Origin: Streptomyces erythrochromogenes
Lineage (GTDB): Bacteria; Actinomycetota; Actinomycetes; Streptomycetales; Streptomycetaceae
Direction of reading: 5' to 3'
Length of the DNA: 64,000 nucleotides
Assembly (NCBI RefSeq): GCF_036170895.1
Contig: NZ_CP108036.1
Coordinates: forward strand, 4,963,501-5,027,500
The notes beneath the pieces were generated by a model. The model did not search any database and was not told the DNA's origin. It saw only the letters and a list, made by a program, of their open reading frames with translations. This document shows positions 15,749-24,571 of the stretch, one piece after another. The translations under genes were made by a program, and so were the position numbers. Numbering within the stretch: the stretch's first letter is position 1; each line of letters opens with the position of its first letter.

Positions 15749-18108
15749 ACCATCAGCTCCCCTTCAGGTAGTCCGAAGTTGCGCTGTAGCTCGAGCAGCA
15801 TCGTCCGCAGCTGCTGCGCCGTGCTCAGCGGATCGATCGCACCGTTGACGGTGATCTGCGGCGCGAAGATGACACCGGCCCGGCCCTGCGGGACTGCGGC
15901 CCGGGCCGAGGACGCTGCCGCGCGGGTCGCCGGCAGGGCCGGAGTGTTCCCGCGGTTAAGCGCGTCGAGGTTGCTGACGCCGACCCGCTGCACGGCGGCG
16001 GCGCTCACGACGTACTCACCGTCCGAGAGCCAGGCGGGGATGCTGTCCGAGGTGGCGGTGCCGGGGCCTCGGACGATGCCGCCGCGGGCGCGCGTCAGCC
16101 GGCCGTCGACGATCCGGCTCCGGTTCAGCGAGGAGTCGGTGAGGTTCCGGGAGATGACGGTCAGGTAGACCGTCTCGTCCGGGATGCTCCGCAGTTCCCG
16201 CTTGGCCTCGGCGACCTTGGCCTCGAGCTGCCCGATGTGCGCCTGCAGGGCAGCCCGCTTCTCCGGCGGGACCGAGGCCAGCTGCCCCTTGGCGACACTG
16301 ATCTGACTTTCCCAGGCCGAGATGTTCATCTGCAGTCTGTTCTGACTCAGCCGCGGAAGGACGGCGTTCGAGAATGACTGCGTCTTCTCCTCGGCGGTGT
16401 GCAGGCCGCCGATAAACGAGTTCTTGAATTTGTCGAATTCGGTGTTTGCCTCGCGGAACTTCTCGCCGAATTTCGGGATGGGCCCGAGTGCCATGGCCAG
16501 CCCGGAGACGATCACGTCGAGCGACATCAGGGCGCCGGTCGCCAGCAGGCGGAAGCCGGCCAGCGCGGTCGGCAGTCCCTTGATCACACCCTCGGCCAGG
16601 GTGATCATCATGTTGCCGCCCATGCGGGCGAACTCCATGAGGCCGATCTTGTTTTCCTCGACGGTGGCGTGCAGTCGCTGCAGCGGCCCGCGGAAGTTGT
16701 TGACCGCCTCTGTGCCCGGAGTGAGGGCGCCGAGGATGGCCGAGCCGGCGTCCTTGAAGGCGGACGCGAATGGCTGGGCGATCAGCCAGGCCGCCTTCAG
16801 CCCGAACGTCAAGTCCTTGAACACGGGGCTCAGGGTGCGGATCGCGACGCCGAACAGGTCGAGGGCGCGACTGCCGACGTTCCCCAGGAGAGACATCTGC
16901 TCGCCGAGGAACGGGCCGAAGATGCGCGCGACCTCGCCGCTGAACCGACCGACCGCCGGCAGCACCTTGTTGATCATGCCGAACAGTCCGTCGAGGAACG
17001 CGGACGATCCCTCGGTCCCGCGCTGCAGCCCCTGGAACATGCCGGGCAGGCCCTTGGCGAGCAGATCGGAGAGGCCGCCCGACAGGGAGCGCAGGGTGTG
17101 CTCGCTGGTCGCGCCGAACTGCAGGAAGCCGCGGCCCAGCCCGCCCAGCCCTCGAGTCAGGTCGTCGACGAAGACCTTGCCGAGCTTCATGTTGGCGGTG
17201 AGCTCCCTCTGGAACTCGCCGTCCTTCATCAAGCGGCCGGCCCCGGCCGCCGCCTTCCCGAACCCGGCGCCCAGCTCCGTCATACCGGCGCCGAAAATCT
17301 TGATGATCGGGCTGGAATCCTTGAGGGCCTGCGTGAATCCAGGCAGCATGGCTTTCTGGATCTCGCCGCTCAGCCCGGAGAATTCCTTTTTCGTTTCGAC
17401 GAGTTGCTTGGTGAATTCGCGAGCCGGAGGGGGGAGGGCTTTGAGAGCTTTCTCGTATTCCTTCTTTCCCTTGGTCGCCGCCTCCAGGGCGTCGGACACC
17501 CCGGAGAAACCGAGCTTCATGGTGATGGCCGCCGTGCCGGCGCCGACCAGCATCGGGACCAGGGCGCCGAGGGCGGGCAGCAGGGACAGACCGGCGACGG
17601 CCGCCACCCCGCCCATGACGCCGCCCATCCCGCCGCCGCCCTTGCCACCCAGCGCGCCGAGCTCGGCGGCCGCGTCGCCCGCGGCGCCGCTCACCCGGTT
17701 CAGCCCGGGTACCACCGTGTTGATGTCGACCCCGAACCGCTGGGCTGCCTCGCTCGCCGAGATGAAACGGCCCTGCAGATCCCGGACGCGGCCGCGGGAG
17801 TCGCGGGTCAGCTGTGCGATCTGGTTGTTCGCGTCGCCCGCTGCATCGCCGAGGTTCCGTACGCCGATCGCTGCGTCCGAGCTGCCGTCGCCGAGGTTGT
17901 CGGCTGAGCGGCCAGCGTCGTCCATCGTGCGGGCCAGCTCCTGCAGCCCACCTCCGGCTCCGCGGGTGAAGGCGCGCAGTTCGCCGCCGGACTCGTCGAC
18001 GGCCTCGTTGATGCGGCGGTGGAACCGCTCGGCGGACTCCCCGATGCGCCGGAACACCGGCGACAGGTTGTCGTCTCCGTCGAGGATGAAGGCCATACGC
18101 TCAGCCAC
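15745..18108 (-). CDS. Tail tape measure protein
   Basis: 787 residues, Ala/Gly-rich. Helical, coiled-coil-prone N-terminal half; hydrophobic segments around ~150-185 (GGVMGGVMGGVAAVAGLS, a Gly-rich stretch) and ~500-560, as in siphovirus tape measures that set tail length and enter the membrane. The GTG at 18108 has GGAGGA 5 bp upstream. At roughly 0.15 nm per residue it would fit a tail of about 110-120 nm (family rule of thumb). It directly follows the frameshifted tail chaperone, the canonical order. Confidence 0.9.
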   Translation of the reverse strand: MAERMAFILDGDDNLSPVFRRIGESAERFHRRINEAVDESGGELRAFTRGAGGGLQELARTMDDAGRSADNLGDGSSDAAIGVRNLGDAAGDANNQIAQLTRDSRGRVRDLQGRFISASEAAQRFGVDINTVVPGLNRVSGAAGDAAAELGALGGKGGGGMGGVMGGVAAVAGLSLLPALGALVPMLVGAGTAAITMKLGFSGVSDALEAATKGKKEYEKALKALPPPAREFTKQLVETKKEFSGLSGEIQKAMLPGFTQALKDSSPIIKIFGAGMTELGAGFGKAAAGAGRLMKDGEFQRELTANMKLGKVFVDDLTRGLGGLGRGFLQFGATSEHTLRSLSGGLSDLLAKGLPGMFQGLQRGTEGSSAFLDGLFGMINKVLPAVGRFSGEVARIFGPFLGEQMSLLGNVGSRALDLFGVAIRTLSPVFKDLTFGLKAAWLIAQPFASAFKDAGSAILGALTPGTEAVNNFRGPLQRLHATVEENKIGLMEFARMGGNMMITLAEGVIKGLPTALAGFRLLATGALMSLDVIVSGLAMALGPIPKFGEKFREANTEFDKFKNSFIGGLHTAEEKTQSFSNAVLPRLSQNRLQMNISAWESQISVAKGQLASVPPEKRAALQAHIGQLEAKVAEAKRELRSIPDETVYLTVISRNLTDSSLNRSRIVDGRLTRARGGIVRGPGTATSDSIPAWLSDGEYVVSAAAVQRVGVSNLDALNRGNTPALPATRAAASSARAAVPQGRAGVIFAPQITVNGAIDPLSTAQQLRTMLLELQRNFGLPEGELMV

Positions 18109-18672
18109 TGGATTCCTCCCGTGCCGCGGCGGCTTGGTGTCGGTCGATCCAGTTGCAGAGCTCGTCGAACTCGTCGAGGTACAGCTCGTCGACGTCGCGC
18201 GGGCCCAAGTGCAGCAGGTGGGCGAACAGGCCTATGTAGGTCAGCCGTCGGCTGCTGAAGTCCCATTCGTCGGGGTCTCTTTTGGGGGGTCGGCCGCCTC
18301 GGCGATCGCGTCGTCCACCCCTGCCGGGTCGAGGGCATACGCCTTCAACTCGGCGATGGCGCCGGCCTGCCTGTCCTCCGGCAGCGCCACGATGTCCGCG
18401 GCATAGCTGGCGACCTCGCGTGCATCGAACCGGCTCGTGAGCTCGTCGACGGCGGGGTCGAACTCGCTCCAGCGCAAGCTGGGCTGCTGCCGCTTGAGCA
18501 TGGCCCAGACCACGCCGCGCATGGCGGTCGGGTCGTCGTCCCGGACGCCGATCTTGATCGCGGACCACTTCATGTCGGTGGTCCGCTCGATGATCTGCGC
18601 CTCGGAGGCTCGCAGCCGACGCATGTCGAACTGCTGCTCCTCGCCGTCCGCGGGCTGGTACAGGATGATCAC
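18101..18672 (-). CDS. Tail assembly chaperone, -1 frameshift fusion (GT-like)
   Basis: 190 residues: the first 131 codons are shared with the short form, then a -1 slip adds 59 residues in the overlapping frame (RDPDEWDFSSRRLTYIGLF and on). That frame has no start of its own and ends 8 bp inside the tape-measure gene. The slip site is a canonical CCCAAAA heptamer. Two products in a fixed ratio from this locus are required for tail assembly in lambda-like siphoviruses. Confidence 0.85.
18241..18672 (-). CDS. Tail assembly chaperone, short form (G-like)
   Basis: 143 residues, the zero-frame product of the chaperone gene upstream of the tape measure. Start GTG at 18672, with GGAG upstream. It contains the helical DMKWSAIKIGVRDDDPTAMRG region typical of actinophage chaperones. 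The last ~12 residues differ from the frameshifted form. It should bind tail tube and tape measure during assembly and is not in the virion. Confidence 0.88.
   Translation of the reverse strand: MIILYQPADGEEQQFDMRRLRASEAQIIERTTDMKWSAIKIGVRDDDPTAMRGVVWAMLKRQQPSLRWSEFDPAVDELTSRFDAREVASYAADIVALPEDRQAGAIAELKAYALDPAGVDDAIAEAADPPKETPTNGTSAADG
18280..18286 (-). promoter_or_regulatory. Programmed -1 frameshift slippery site
   Basis: On the minus strand the zero-frame codons are CCC-CCA-AAA, giving the heptamer C CCA AAA (X XXY YYZ). After the slip, translation continues AGA-GAC-CCC in the -1 frame through the long open extension to 18101. Confidence 0.88.
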
Positions 18673-18683
18673 GTTTGCTCCGT

Positions 18684-19187
18684 TCAGCCGAGGCGTCGGC
18701 GTATGTCGTCGAGGACCCGCTCTACCTCGCGCTCCATGCGCGGCCGGTGGCGGCGGATGGTGGTCTCCCACCACAGCGGCGTGGTGGTCTGTGTCGTCCA
18801 GCGGCGGCGGTTGCCGTACACCGGGTGCCGGATCCGGCCGCTGTTCATGACGGTGGGCATGTTGCGCAGGTCAGGGGGGAGCGCGGCCCGGTCGATCCAG
18901 ACCCGGGCACCGGGGTTGCCCGTCGTCCGGACCGACAGGCGGATGGCCGCGGCGATGGTGGCCCGCAGCGGCCGCGCCGTCGGGGACGGGCCGCCGCGGC
19001 CGCGGGCGCCCTGGCTCGCGAACGGCAGGGTCCGGACGGTGCGCTGCAGGTCGGTGCGCAGCGGCTCGGCCGCTCGCCGGATCCTGCGGTGCATCGAGGA
19101 CCGCACGGCCTCCTCGTTCACCGACCGCAGCCGACGGGAGAGCTCCAGCAGCGCGCCGGTGTTGAGGATGCGGATGTCCCGGGTCAC
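18684..19187 (-). CDS. Head-tail joining / minor tail component (HK97 gp10-like)
   Basis: 167 residues, Arg-rich. Helical N-terminus (LLELSRRLRSVNEEAVRSSM), central RVWIDRAALPPD and HPVYGNRRRW near the C-terminus. HPVYG is a hallmark of HK97 gp10 / lambda Z-like proteins that finish the tail or join it to the head. GTG start 2 bp after the major tail protein stop. Confidence 0.75.
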   Translation of the reverse strand: MTRDIRILNTGALLELSRRLRSVNEEAVRSSMHRRIRRAAEPLRTDLQRTVRTLPFASQGARGRGGPSPTARPLRATIAAAIRLSVRTTGNPGARVWIDRAALPPDLRNMPTVMNSGRIRHPVYGNRRRWTTQTTTPLWWETTIRRHRPRMEREVERVLDDIRRRLG

Positions 19188-19189
19188 GG

Positions 19190-20176
19190 CTACACCGCCG
19201 TGTCGGTGGAGATGTAGTGGATCACCGGCAGGTTGGTGCCGTCGTACAGGGCAGTGAAGCTGTACGAGGGCTTGACGACCTCGAACCCGTCGATGACCGG
19301 AGGCGCCTCGTCCACCTTGATCGCGGGCAGGGTGATCCGGAACGTCTCGTAATACGTGCTGGCGATCAGCGGGCCAACCCACTCCAGGACCAGCGACGTC
19401 GCACCGTCCGAGGTGTGCAGGTCGTCGAGGGTGGTCGAGACGTAGTCCATCTCGATCGTGCCGGAGATCTTCACCAGCGCGTTCGAGATCGGTTCCTTCT
19501 TGAGCCCCGCCTGGCCGGCGTAGTAGCGGTCGGTGGCCATGGGCCGCTCGATCTTGACGTTCACCTTGCGGACGCCGTCGTGCGCGGTCTCCGAGGCGAA
19601 CGTGCCGGTCTTGACGGCCAACTGTGCGAAGTGGAACGGGGCCCGGGCCGGGTAGCTGGCGGCCGCCAGGGTCTGCGTCTCGTCGCACGTCCGGCCGTTG
19701 ATCTCCCACGACGACGTCAGCATCCCGCCGGACTCGCACGAGAACTCGGCCGCAGTCACCTTGCAGCCCAGGAACGTCTTGTCCGTCACCGTGCCGCTTG
19801 TCAACGGCACACCCTTCTGAATGACCAGTGACTTGCCGAACGAGTCGGCCAGAGTGTGGGTCTGCAGGTAGGCGGCCGTGGCGGCCTGCTGTACCGGGGT
19901 GCCAGCGCTCCCCATCAGGGACGCTAGGAACAGGCCCATCCCGGTGTTAGTGACCTCGAGGTCGACGCTGCCAGTAACCTCCTGCTGGGTCAGCACGCGC
20001 CGGTTGGACAGCGCCAGCAGCCGGCCGGACGCGACACCAGCGCTCTGCTCGGTGGTCTTCTTCAGGACCAGGCTCTCCTTGGTGAACTCCAGAAAGCGGG
20101 TCGGCGCGGTGAAGCTTCCGTAGCTGGACTCGGCGACGATGCCGAGCTGGCCGCCGAGGCCGGATCCGATCGCCAT
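19190..20176 (-). CDS. Major tail (tube) protein
   Basis: 328 residues. The N-terminus (GLGGQLGIVAESSYGS, then PTRFLEFTKESL) and the repeated strand-rich body match siphovirus tube proteins. Hexamer rings would stack into the flexible tail. Length is normal for actinophage tube proteins. Its start shares one base with the preceding stop (TGATG), and it precedes the joining protein and chaperone. Confidence 0.85.
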   Translation of the reverse strand: MAIGSGLGGQLGIVAESSYGSFTAPTRFLEFTKESLVLKKTTEQSAGVASGRLLALSNRRVLTQQEVTGSVDLEVTNTGMGLFLASLMGSAGTPVQQAATAAYLQTHTLADSFGKSLVIQKGVPLTSGTVTDKTFLGCKVTAAEFSCESGGMLTSSWEINGRTCDETQTLAAASYPARAPFHFAQLAVKTGTFASETAHDGVRKVNVKIERPMATDRYYAGQAGLKKEPISNALVKISGTIEMDYVSTTLDDLHTSDGATSLVLEWVGPLIASTYYETFRITLPAIKVDEAPPVIDGFEVVKPSYSFTALYDGTNLPVIHYISTDTAV

Positions 20177-20385
20177 CAGCCATCACTCCTCGTCGACTTT
20201 GCCGCGGCCTTCCTCGGCGCGGCAGGTTCCTTGGGTTCCTCGACGGGCTCCCAGTTCGCGGTCTGGCAGACGTAGGCGTCGTACCGGGCGTCCGGTACCT
20301 CGACGACCTCGTCGGGCTGCACGATGCGGCCTGCGAGCTCCGGCACCTCGACCGGCACGGGGCCGATCCAGCGGACCTTCGCCAT
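20176..20385 (-). CDS. Small structural-region protein
   Basis: 69 residues, MAKVRWIGPVPVEVPEL start, a short SH3-like strand pattern and a Lys/Ala/Pro tail. ATG 20385 has GGAGA upstream; the longer in-frame start does not. Similar small proteins sit before tube genes in many actinophages; the role is unknown. Confidence 0.65.
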   Translation of the reverse strand: MAKVRWIGPVPVEVPELAGRIVQPDEVVEVPDARYDAYVCQTANWEPVEEPKEPAAPRKAAAKSTRSDG

Positions 20386-20447
20386 GGGCGTTCTCCTTCG
20401 GGGCATGGCGGCGGGCCCGCGCGCGCGGGCTCCGTACAGGGGATGGG

Positions 20448-20909
20448 TCAGATGCGGGCGCGGCAGCTGAGGGTGAAGTCCAGGCCAGCCAGGGCGCCCT
20501 CGGCCTGGACCTGCACGAGGTCGCCGGCGGTCAGGTGCGCCCAGAGCACGGTGCCGTTCAAGGTCGGCGCCTCGGGCCGGTCGTTGCTGGCCCGCAGGAT
20601 CGTTTCGACCTCGCCCACGATCTCGAAGACCCGGCGGCGCCGGGCGCCCAGGTCGGTGCCGCCGGCGCGGGACTCGGCGTAGCAGTGGATGCTGAAGTCC
20701 TCGTCGCGCTGCCGGGCGCCGGCCCCGGCAAAGGCCTGCGTCAGGGTGACGGCGCCGTCCCCGCCGGGCTGCCAGCCGACCGACAGCCAGTCATCGGCCA
20801 GGTTGGTCGTGGGCGGCCCGTCGAGGATGCGCACGTTGGCCAGGCCGTCAGCTGCACGCAGCAGCTCCAGGAACGCGTCTACGGCGGCGGGTACGCGGGA
20901 GGTCTGCAT
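20448..20909 (-). CDS. Tail terminator / neck protein candidate
   Basis: 153 residues: helical start (VPAAVDAFLELLRAADGLANV), then DWLSVGW and a beta-rich C-terminus with DFSIHCYAESRAGG. Size, order (connector, this gene, then tube) and pattern fit a tail-terminator or head-closure protein. Start ATG overlaps the previous stop by one base. Confidence 0.6.
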   Translation of the reverse strand: MQTSRVPAAVDAFLELLRAADGLANVRILDGPPTTNLADDWLSVGWQPGGDGAVTLTQAFAGAGARQRDEDFSIHCYAESRAGGTDLGARRRRVFEIVGEVETILRASNDRPEAPTLNGTVLWAHLTAGDLVQVQAEGALAGLDFTLSCRARI

Positions 20910-21745
20910 CACGCCACCCCCGGTGGGAGTCGGTCCGGCTCGAGGAGCTGCAGCGCGCGGTTGGGGATTGCGTAGCCGAAGCCCGGGATCGGCTCGGTGA
21001 CGAGGTAGTCGTCTCCGCCGCCCACTTGGGACAGCCCCCGGGATGCCCCGTACTGGGTGCGCCAGAGGTGTTGCAGGATGATGCGGGCGGCGGAGCTCAG
21101 GTTGGCGGGGATCACGGTTCTGCCGGCCACGTAGATGCCGCGGAGCACCCCGTAGAGGCGGCCGCCGTCGAGGCGGCGGACCACCCCGGTCGGGCCGTCG
21201 ACGTCCAGGTCTGCAGGCAGGTACGAGGTGCCGCTGCTGTGGACCGCCGTGAGCGACGTCAGCGACAGCACCGGGGTACGGCGCAGCACCAGTGTCGGGA
21301 CGCCGTGCGAGGGCAGGTCGTGGGTCTCGGTGACAGTGCGCCTGCAGCAGACCCCGGCGAAGCTCTCCACCCCGATCGTGATGGTCTCGAGCCACTCGCG
21401 GATCTGCTCGTCGTCGCCGGTGTCGCCGGGCGCGTACCGCAGGTGCCGGCGCGCGTCGGCCAGGCTGAGGATGTAGGCCGGCTCGGCCTCGCGTACGTCG
21501 AAGGAATCGGTGTACGCGCTGGCCGGGGCGGTGAACTGCCAGCGGACGGCGTGGCGGCCGGCCTGGACGGTCGGGTAGTCGACGAGGTATTCGCCCGCCG
21601 AGGCGGGCGCCGCGACGGCCGGGGTGACGGCCGTGCCGTCCGGCAGGGTGATCGTCACCACGGCGGTCGCGGCGGTGGTGAGGGTGCCGGCCGCACTACG
21701 GCAGGCAGCCTCCAGGCGCACGGTGTCGCCGAGATCGAACGGCAC
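20909..21745 (-). CDS. Head-tail connector with N-terminal Ig-like domain
   Basis: 278 residues. The first ~85 are Ig-like (VVTITLPDGT, GEYLVDYPT, HAVRWQFT). The rest is a gp6/adaptor-type helical connector beginning YILSLADARRHLRYAPGDTGDD, with GVESFAGVCCRRTV. It would form the ring under the portal. The Ig-type fusion is seen in actinophages and may decorate the capsid neck. Confidence 0.75.
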   Translation of the reverse strand: MPFDLGDTVRLEAACRSAAGTLTTAATAVVTITLPDGTAVTPAVAAPASAGEYLVDYPTVQAGRHAVRWQFTAPASAYTDSFDVREAEPAYILSLADARRHLRYAPGDTGDDEQIREWLETITIGVESFAGVCCRRTVTETHDLPSHGVPTLVLRRTPVLSLTSLTAVHSSGTSYLPADLDVDGPTGVVRRLDGGRLYGVLRGIYVAGRTVIPANLSSAARIILQHLWRTQYGASRGLSQVGGGDDYLVTEPIPGFGYAIPNRALQLLEPDRLPPGVA

Positions 21746-21759
21746 GGCTCACCACCTCC

Positions 21760-22017
21760 TCAGCGGGTTGTCGTACGGCGGCCGCGGCCGCCACCGCGCG
21801 ACCGGGTGGCTGCCTTCTCGGCGACGGCCGCGCCCTGGTCCTCGGCGTGCTCGTCGCCCTGGTCGTCGTCCTCAGCCGGGGCCGACGGGCTGACGTACTC
21901 GGCTCGGTACCCGTCGGCCCATACCGCAGCCTCGTCGGTACCGAGCTCCACCACGTCACCGGCGACCCAGGAGAAGTCGAGTCCTGAGACGCCCTGCAGG
22001 ATGCGGATGCGGGCCAC
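21760..22017 (-). CDS. Small capsid-region protein
   Basis: 85 residues: an N-terminal strand-rich part (VSGLDFSWVAGDVVELG) resembling the small domain also seen in the 69-residue protein at 20176-20385, then an acidic stretch and a Gly/Arg-rich tail (GGGRGRRTTTR). Sits between connector and the capsid-associated protein. Role unknown. Confidence 0.6.
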   Translation of the reverse strand: MARIRILQGVSGLDFSWVAGDVVELGTDEAAVWADGYRAEYVSPSAPAEDDDQGDEHAEDQGAAVAEKAATRSRGGGRGRRTTTR

Positions 22018-22433
22018 TACGGGTGCACCACCGCGGCGCGGCGGGGGTTGGAGAGCACGACCTCGGCGGTGTAGAGGCCGCCCGTCGAGGGCGACCCGGT
22101 CACCGTGGTCACGACCCTGACGTAGCGCTTGCCGCCGGTGTACCGGGTCTCGTAGACCGTCTCGTCGTTGGAGGTGATCAGGGCCGGAGGGGTGTCCCCC
22201 TCGAGGTAGCCGGCCGCCACCGTGGCGAACGAGGAGTTGTCGTCGGAGTCCTCGATGGTGATGGTGTGGGTTCCGTCGGTGACGGTGCCCACGTTCAGCA
22301 CGACGAGGGCGTCCTGGTACATCGACGCGTTCGAGCCGTCAGCCCGGTCCACGCTGGTGCCGTTCGCCGTGGCCGTCCTGGCCGCGGGCTTGAGTGACGC
22401 CTTGACCAGCACGTTGCTGTAGATGTCTCGCAC
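22017..22433 (-). CDS. Capsid-associated (possible decoration) protein
   Basis: 138 residues, strand-rich, with DGTHTITIEDSDDNSSFATV and RYVRVVTTVTG. This small beta-sandwich type occurs right after the major capsid gene in many siphoviruses and is often a head fibre or decoration. A hairpin separates it from the capsid gene, which would lower its level relative to capsid. Confidence 0.6.
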   Translation of the reverse strand: MRDIYSNVLVKASLKPAARTATANGTSVDRADGSNASMYQDALVVLNVGTVTDGTHTITIEDSDDNSSFATVAAGYLEGDTPPALITSNDETVYETRYTGGKRYVRVVTTVTGSPSTGGLYTAEVVLSNPRRAAVVHP

Positions 22434-22455
22434 GGGGTGAGTCCCTTCCTGGGAG

Positions 22456-22483
22456 GTCCCGGGCGGCGGGTGCCGCCCGGGAC
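22456..22483 (-). terminator. Intra-operon hairpin after the capsid gene
   Basis: A perfect 12-bp stem (22456-22467 with 22472-22483), 4-nt loop, immediately downstream of the major capsid stop. Likely a partial terminator or mRNA 3'-end stabiliser that raises capsid output over downstream genes. Confidence 0.7.
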
Positions 22484-22487
22484 GGGA

Positions 22488-23729
22488 TCAGCTGGCGGGG
22501 TGCTGGTACGCGCGGATCGCCGAGGCGTCGTCGACCTGGGCGTCGAGGCGGGCGAACCCGAAGAACCCGACCTGCAGGTAGTCGGCGTACCGCTCGGCCA
22601 GGCGCATCATCTGCACACCCTGGACCTGGCGGATGATGTAGCCCGCCTTGATGTCACCGAAGATGATCGACTTGGCGGACGCGGCCGGGACCGGCATCTT
22701 GTTGTCGATCGTGTACTCGAACCCGTTGATGGTGGACGGGAAGCCGGGCGCCGGGACCGGCACCCAGAGCGGACGGTTCTGGCTGTCCTTCAGCTTCCGG
22801 ATCACCTTCAGCATCGCGTCGTTCATCAGGTACCGGCCCTGCGACCGGTAGGCCGGGTCGACGGAGTGCTCGAGGTCGACGAGGTCGTCGTAGATGATCG
22901 ACGTCGTCTGGCCGCCGGCGCCGGTCTTGCCGACCGTGGCGTAGGTCGTGATGCCCTCGGGCTGGTCGATGCCGGTACCGGTGGCGAAGTACCCGGAGGC
23001 CGAACGACCGATGCGCTCGCCGAGCTTGCCAGCCAGCCAGGTCTCCAGCGGGAACGCCGAGTCGTTGAGCAGCTGCAGGCTGACCCGCACCAGCTTGCTG
23101 GTGAAGGTGTGCGCCTTCATGGTGCGTCGGCCGATGGTGACGTCCTGCTCGCTGATCTGGCTGTTCTCGGACAGCAGCGCGCCCTCGTTGGCGGTGTCGT
23201 CGTTGGTCGGCCAGTTCAGGTCGTTGCCGGTCGCCGTGGTGATGACGTTTGCCAGCGACAGGATGCCGCCGAAGCTCTTCATCGTTTCGGTCATGGTGTT
23301 GCGGAACTCGTCGGGGACGAGGTACCCGCCGGCCGGGTCCGACCCGACGGACTGGGCACGGACCTCGGTGAAGTTGCCCATCAGCAGCTCACGCTGCTCG
23401 TTGGTCATCCGCTCCATGCCGTTGCGGGTGTAGCGGGAGAACGCGCTGCGGTAAAGCTCCGCCTCGTCCTCGGCGCCACGCTCGTCGCCGCCCCCGCCGG
23501 TGGTGATGAGCTGGCTGCGGTCGACGGTCGACAGGGTGGACATCCGGTTGATGCGCTCGATGTCGCGGGAGACCTCGGTCAGCCGGGCCTCGGCGGCGTC
23601 CCAGTTGGTCCGCTCCTCGGCGGACCAGTCCCGGCCGCCGTCGGTCTCGGCGGCGGCCTGGATCTCCTGCATCCGCTGCCACAGAGTGTTCTGCTCGGTC
23701 ACGAGTCGGGTGAGCTGTGCGGTCGTCAT
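22488..23729 (-). CDS. Major capsid protein, HK97 fold
   Basis: 413 residues. Residues 1-~100 form the coiled-coil delta domain (LVTEQNTLWQRMQEIQAAAE) that the prohead protease would cut off. The mature part starts near GSDPAGGYLVPDEF, with the usual E-loop and A-domain region (YLMNDAMLKVIRKL and FGDIKAGYIIR). Size and order after the protease are standard for HK97-type heads. Confidence 0.93.
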   Translation of the reverse strand: MTTAQLTRLVTEQNTLWQRMQEIQAAAETDGGRDWSAEERTNWDAAEARLTEVSRDIERINRMSTLSTVDRSQLITTGGGGDERGAEDEAELYRSAFSRYTRNGMERMTNEQRELLMGNFTEVRAQSVGSDPAGGYLVPDEFRNTMTETMKSFGGILSLANVITTATGNDLNWPTNDDTANEGALLSENSQISEQDVTIGRRTMKAHTFTSKLVRVSLQLLNDSAFPLETWLAGKLGERIGRSASGYFATGTGIDQPEGITTYATVGKTGAGGQTTSIIYDDLVDLEHSVDPAYRSQGRYLMNDAMLKVIRKLKDSQNRPLWVPVPAPGFPSTINGFEYTIDNKMPVPAASAKSIIFGDIKAGYIIRQVQGVQMMRLAERYADYLQVGFFGFARLDAQVDDASAIRAYQHPAS

Positions 23730-23788
23730 GAGCCCTCCTCAGGGCATGCCAGAGCGCCGGCGCGCGGGCCGGGCTGGCGGGGTGGGTG

Positions 23789-24571
23789 TCAGTTCGCGGG
23801 AAGGCCGTAGCGGGCAGCGAGCGCCCGCATGCGGCGGTCGACCGAGTCGCGATCACGTCGAGTGGCAGCAGCCGGCTCGGCGGGCGGTTCGGTTCCGCGA
23901 GTGGACTCACCCGGCTCGCGGTACTTCAGCAGGTCCAGCAGTTCGGGGCGGTACTGGGCGCGCTTCTCGATCGCGTCCTGGTCGCCCCGGTGGGCCAGGG
24001 CCGCGGCGACGTTGCGCAGCGAGGCCTCGGTGTCGGTGTAGGCGGGGAAGGTGACGGCCGAGACCTCGAAGAGGCGGACCTCTCGGAGGATCCGGAGCTC
24101 GGCCTGCACGGTGTCGCCGTCGGTGGTCTCGACGTCGATGAGTTGCCAGTCGTCCTTGACGACCTGGAACCCGAACGACATGCCGGTGATGTTGCCGTTG
24201 CGGACGTTCGCCTTCAGGTCGGAGACGTACGACAGCTCGGCGTCGAGAGCGGAGTCGACGGCCAGGCCGCGGGCGTCCTGGGCCAGCCCCAGGGTCCCGG
24301 CGGAGACTCGGGAGACCACGAAGTAGGAGTCGTGGTCGATGAGCATCCGGGCGTCACCCTCGGCGACGGTCTTGGTGAACGCGCCGTCGGCGACCTCCTC
24401 GTAGAACCCCCAGCGCAGCGGGTTGCCGATGCTGGTCCGGGAGTTGAAGACGGCGGCGTAGCCGTGGAAGCGCTCGGCGCCGCCCTCTCCGCCGGCGCGG
24501 ATGCTGAGCCCTGCCGTGGACAACGGCAGGCGGCGGCGCTCCTCAGTCGTCGTCCTGGTCAGGGTTCTCAT
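23789..24571 (-). CDS. Prohead protease (HK97, peptidase U35)
   Basis: 260 residues. Herpes-protease-like fold: FHGYAAVFNS near 35-44, likely catalytic His80 in MLIDHD and Ser132 in TGMSFGF. The C-terminal ~60 residues are a charged scaffold-like tail. It should cleave the capsid delta domain during maturation. Its start overlaps the portal gene by 29 bp. Confidence 0.9.
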   Translation of the reverse strand: MRTLTRTTTEERRRLPLSTAGLSIRAGGEGGAERFHGYAAVFNSRTSIGNPLRWGFYEEVADGAFTKTVAEGDARMLIDHDSYFVVSRVSAGTLGLAQDARGLAVDSALDAELSYVSDLKANVRNGNITGMSFGFQVVKDDWQLIDVETTDGDTVQAELRILREVRLFEVSAVTFPAYTDTEASLRNVAAALAHRGDQDAIEKRAQYRPELLDLLKYREPGESTRGTEPPAEPAAATRRDRDSVDRRMRALAARYGLPAN

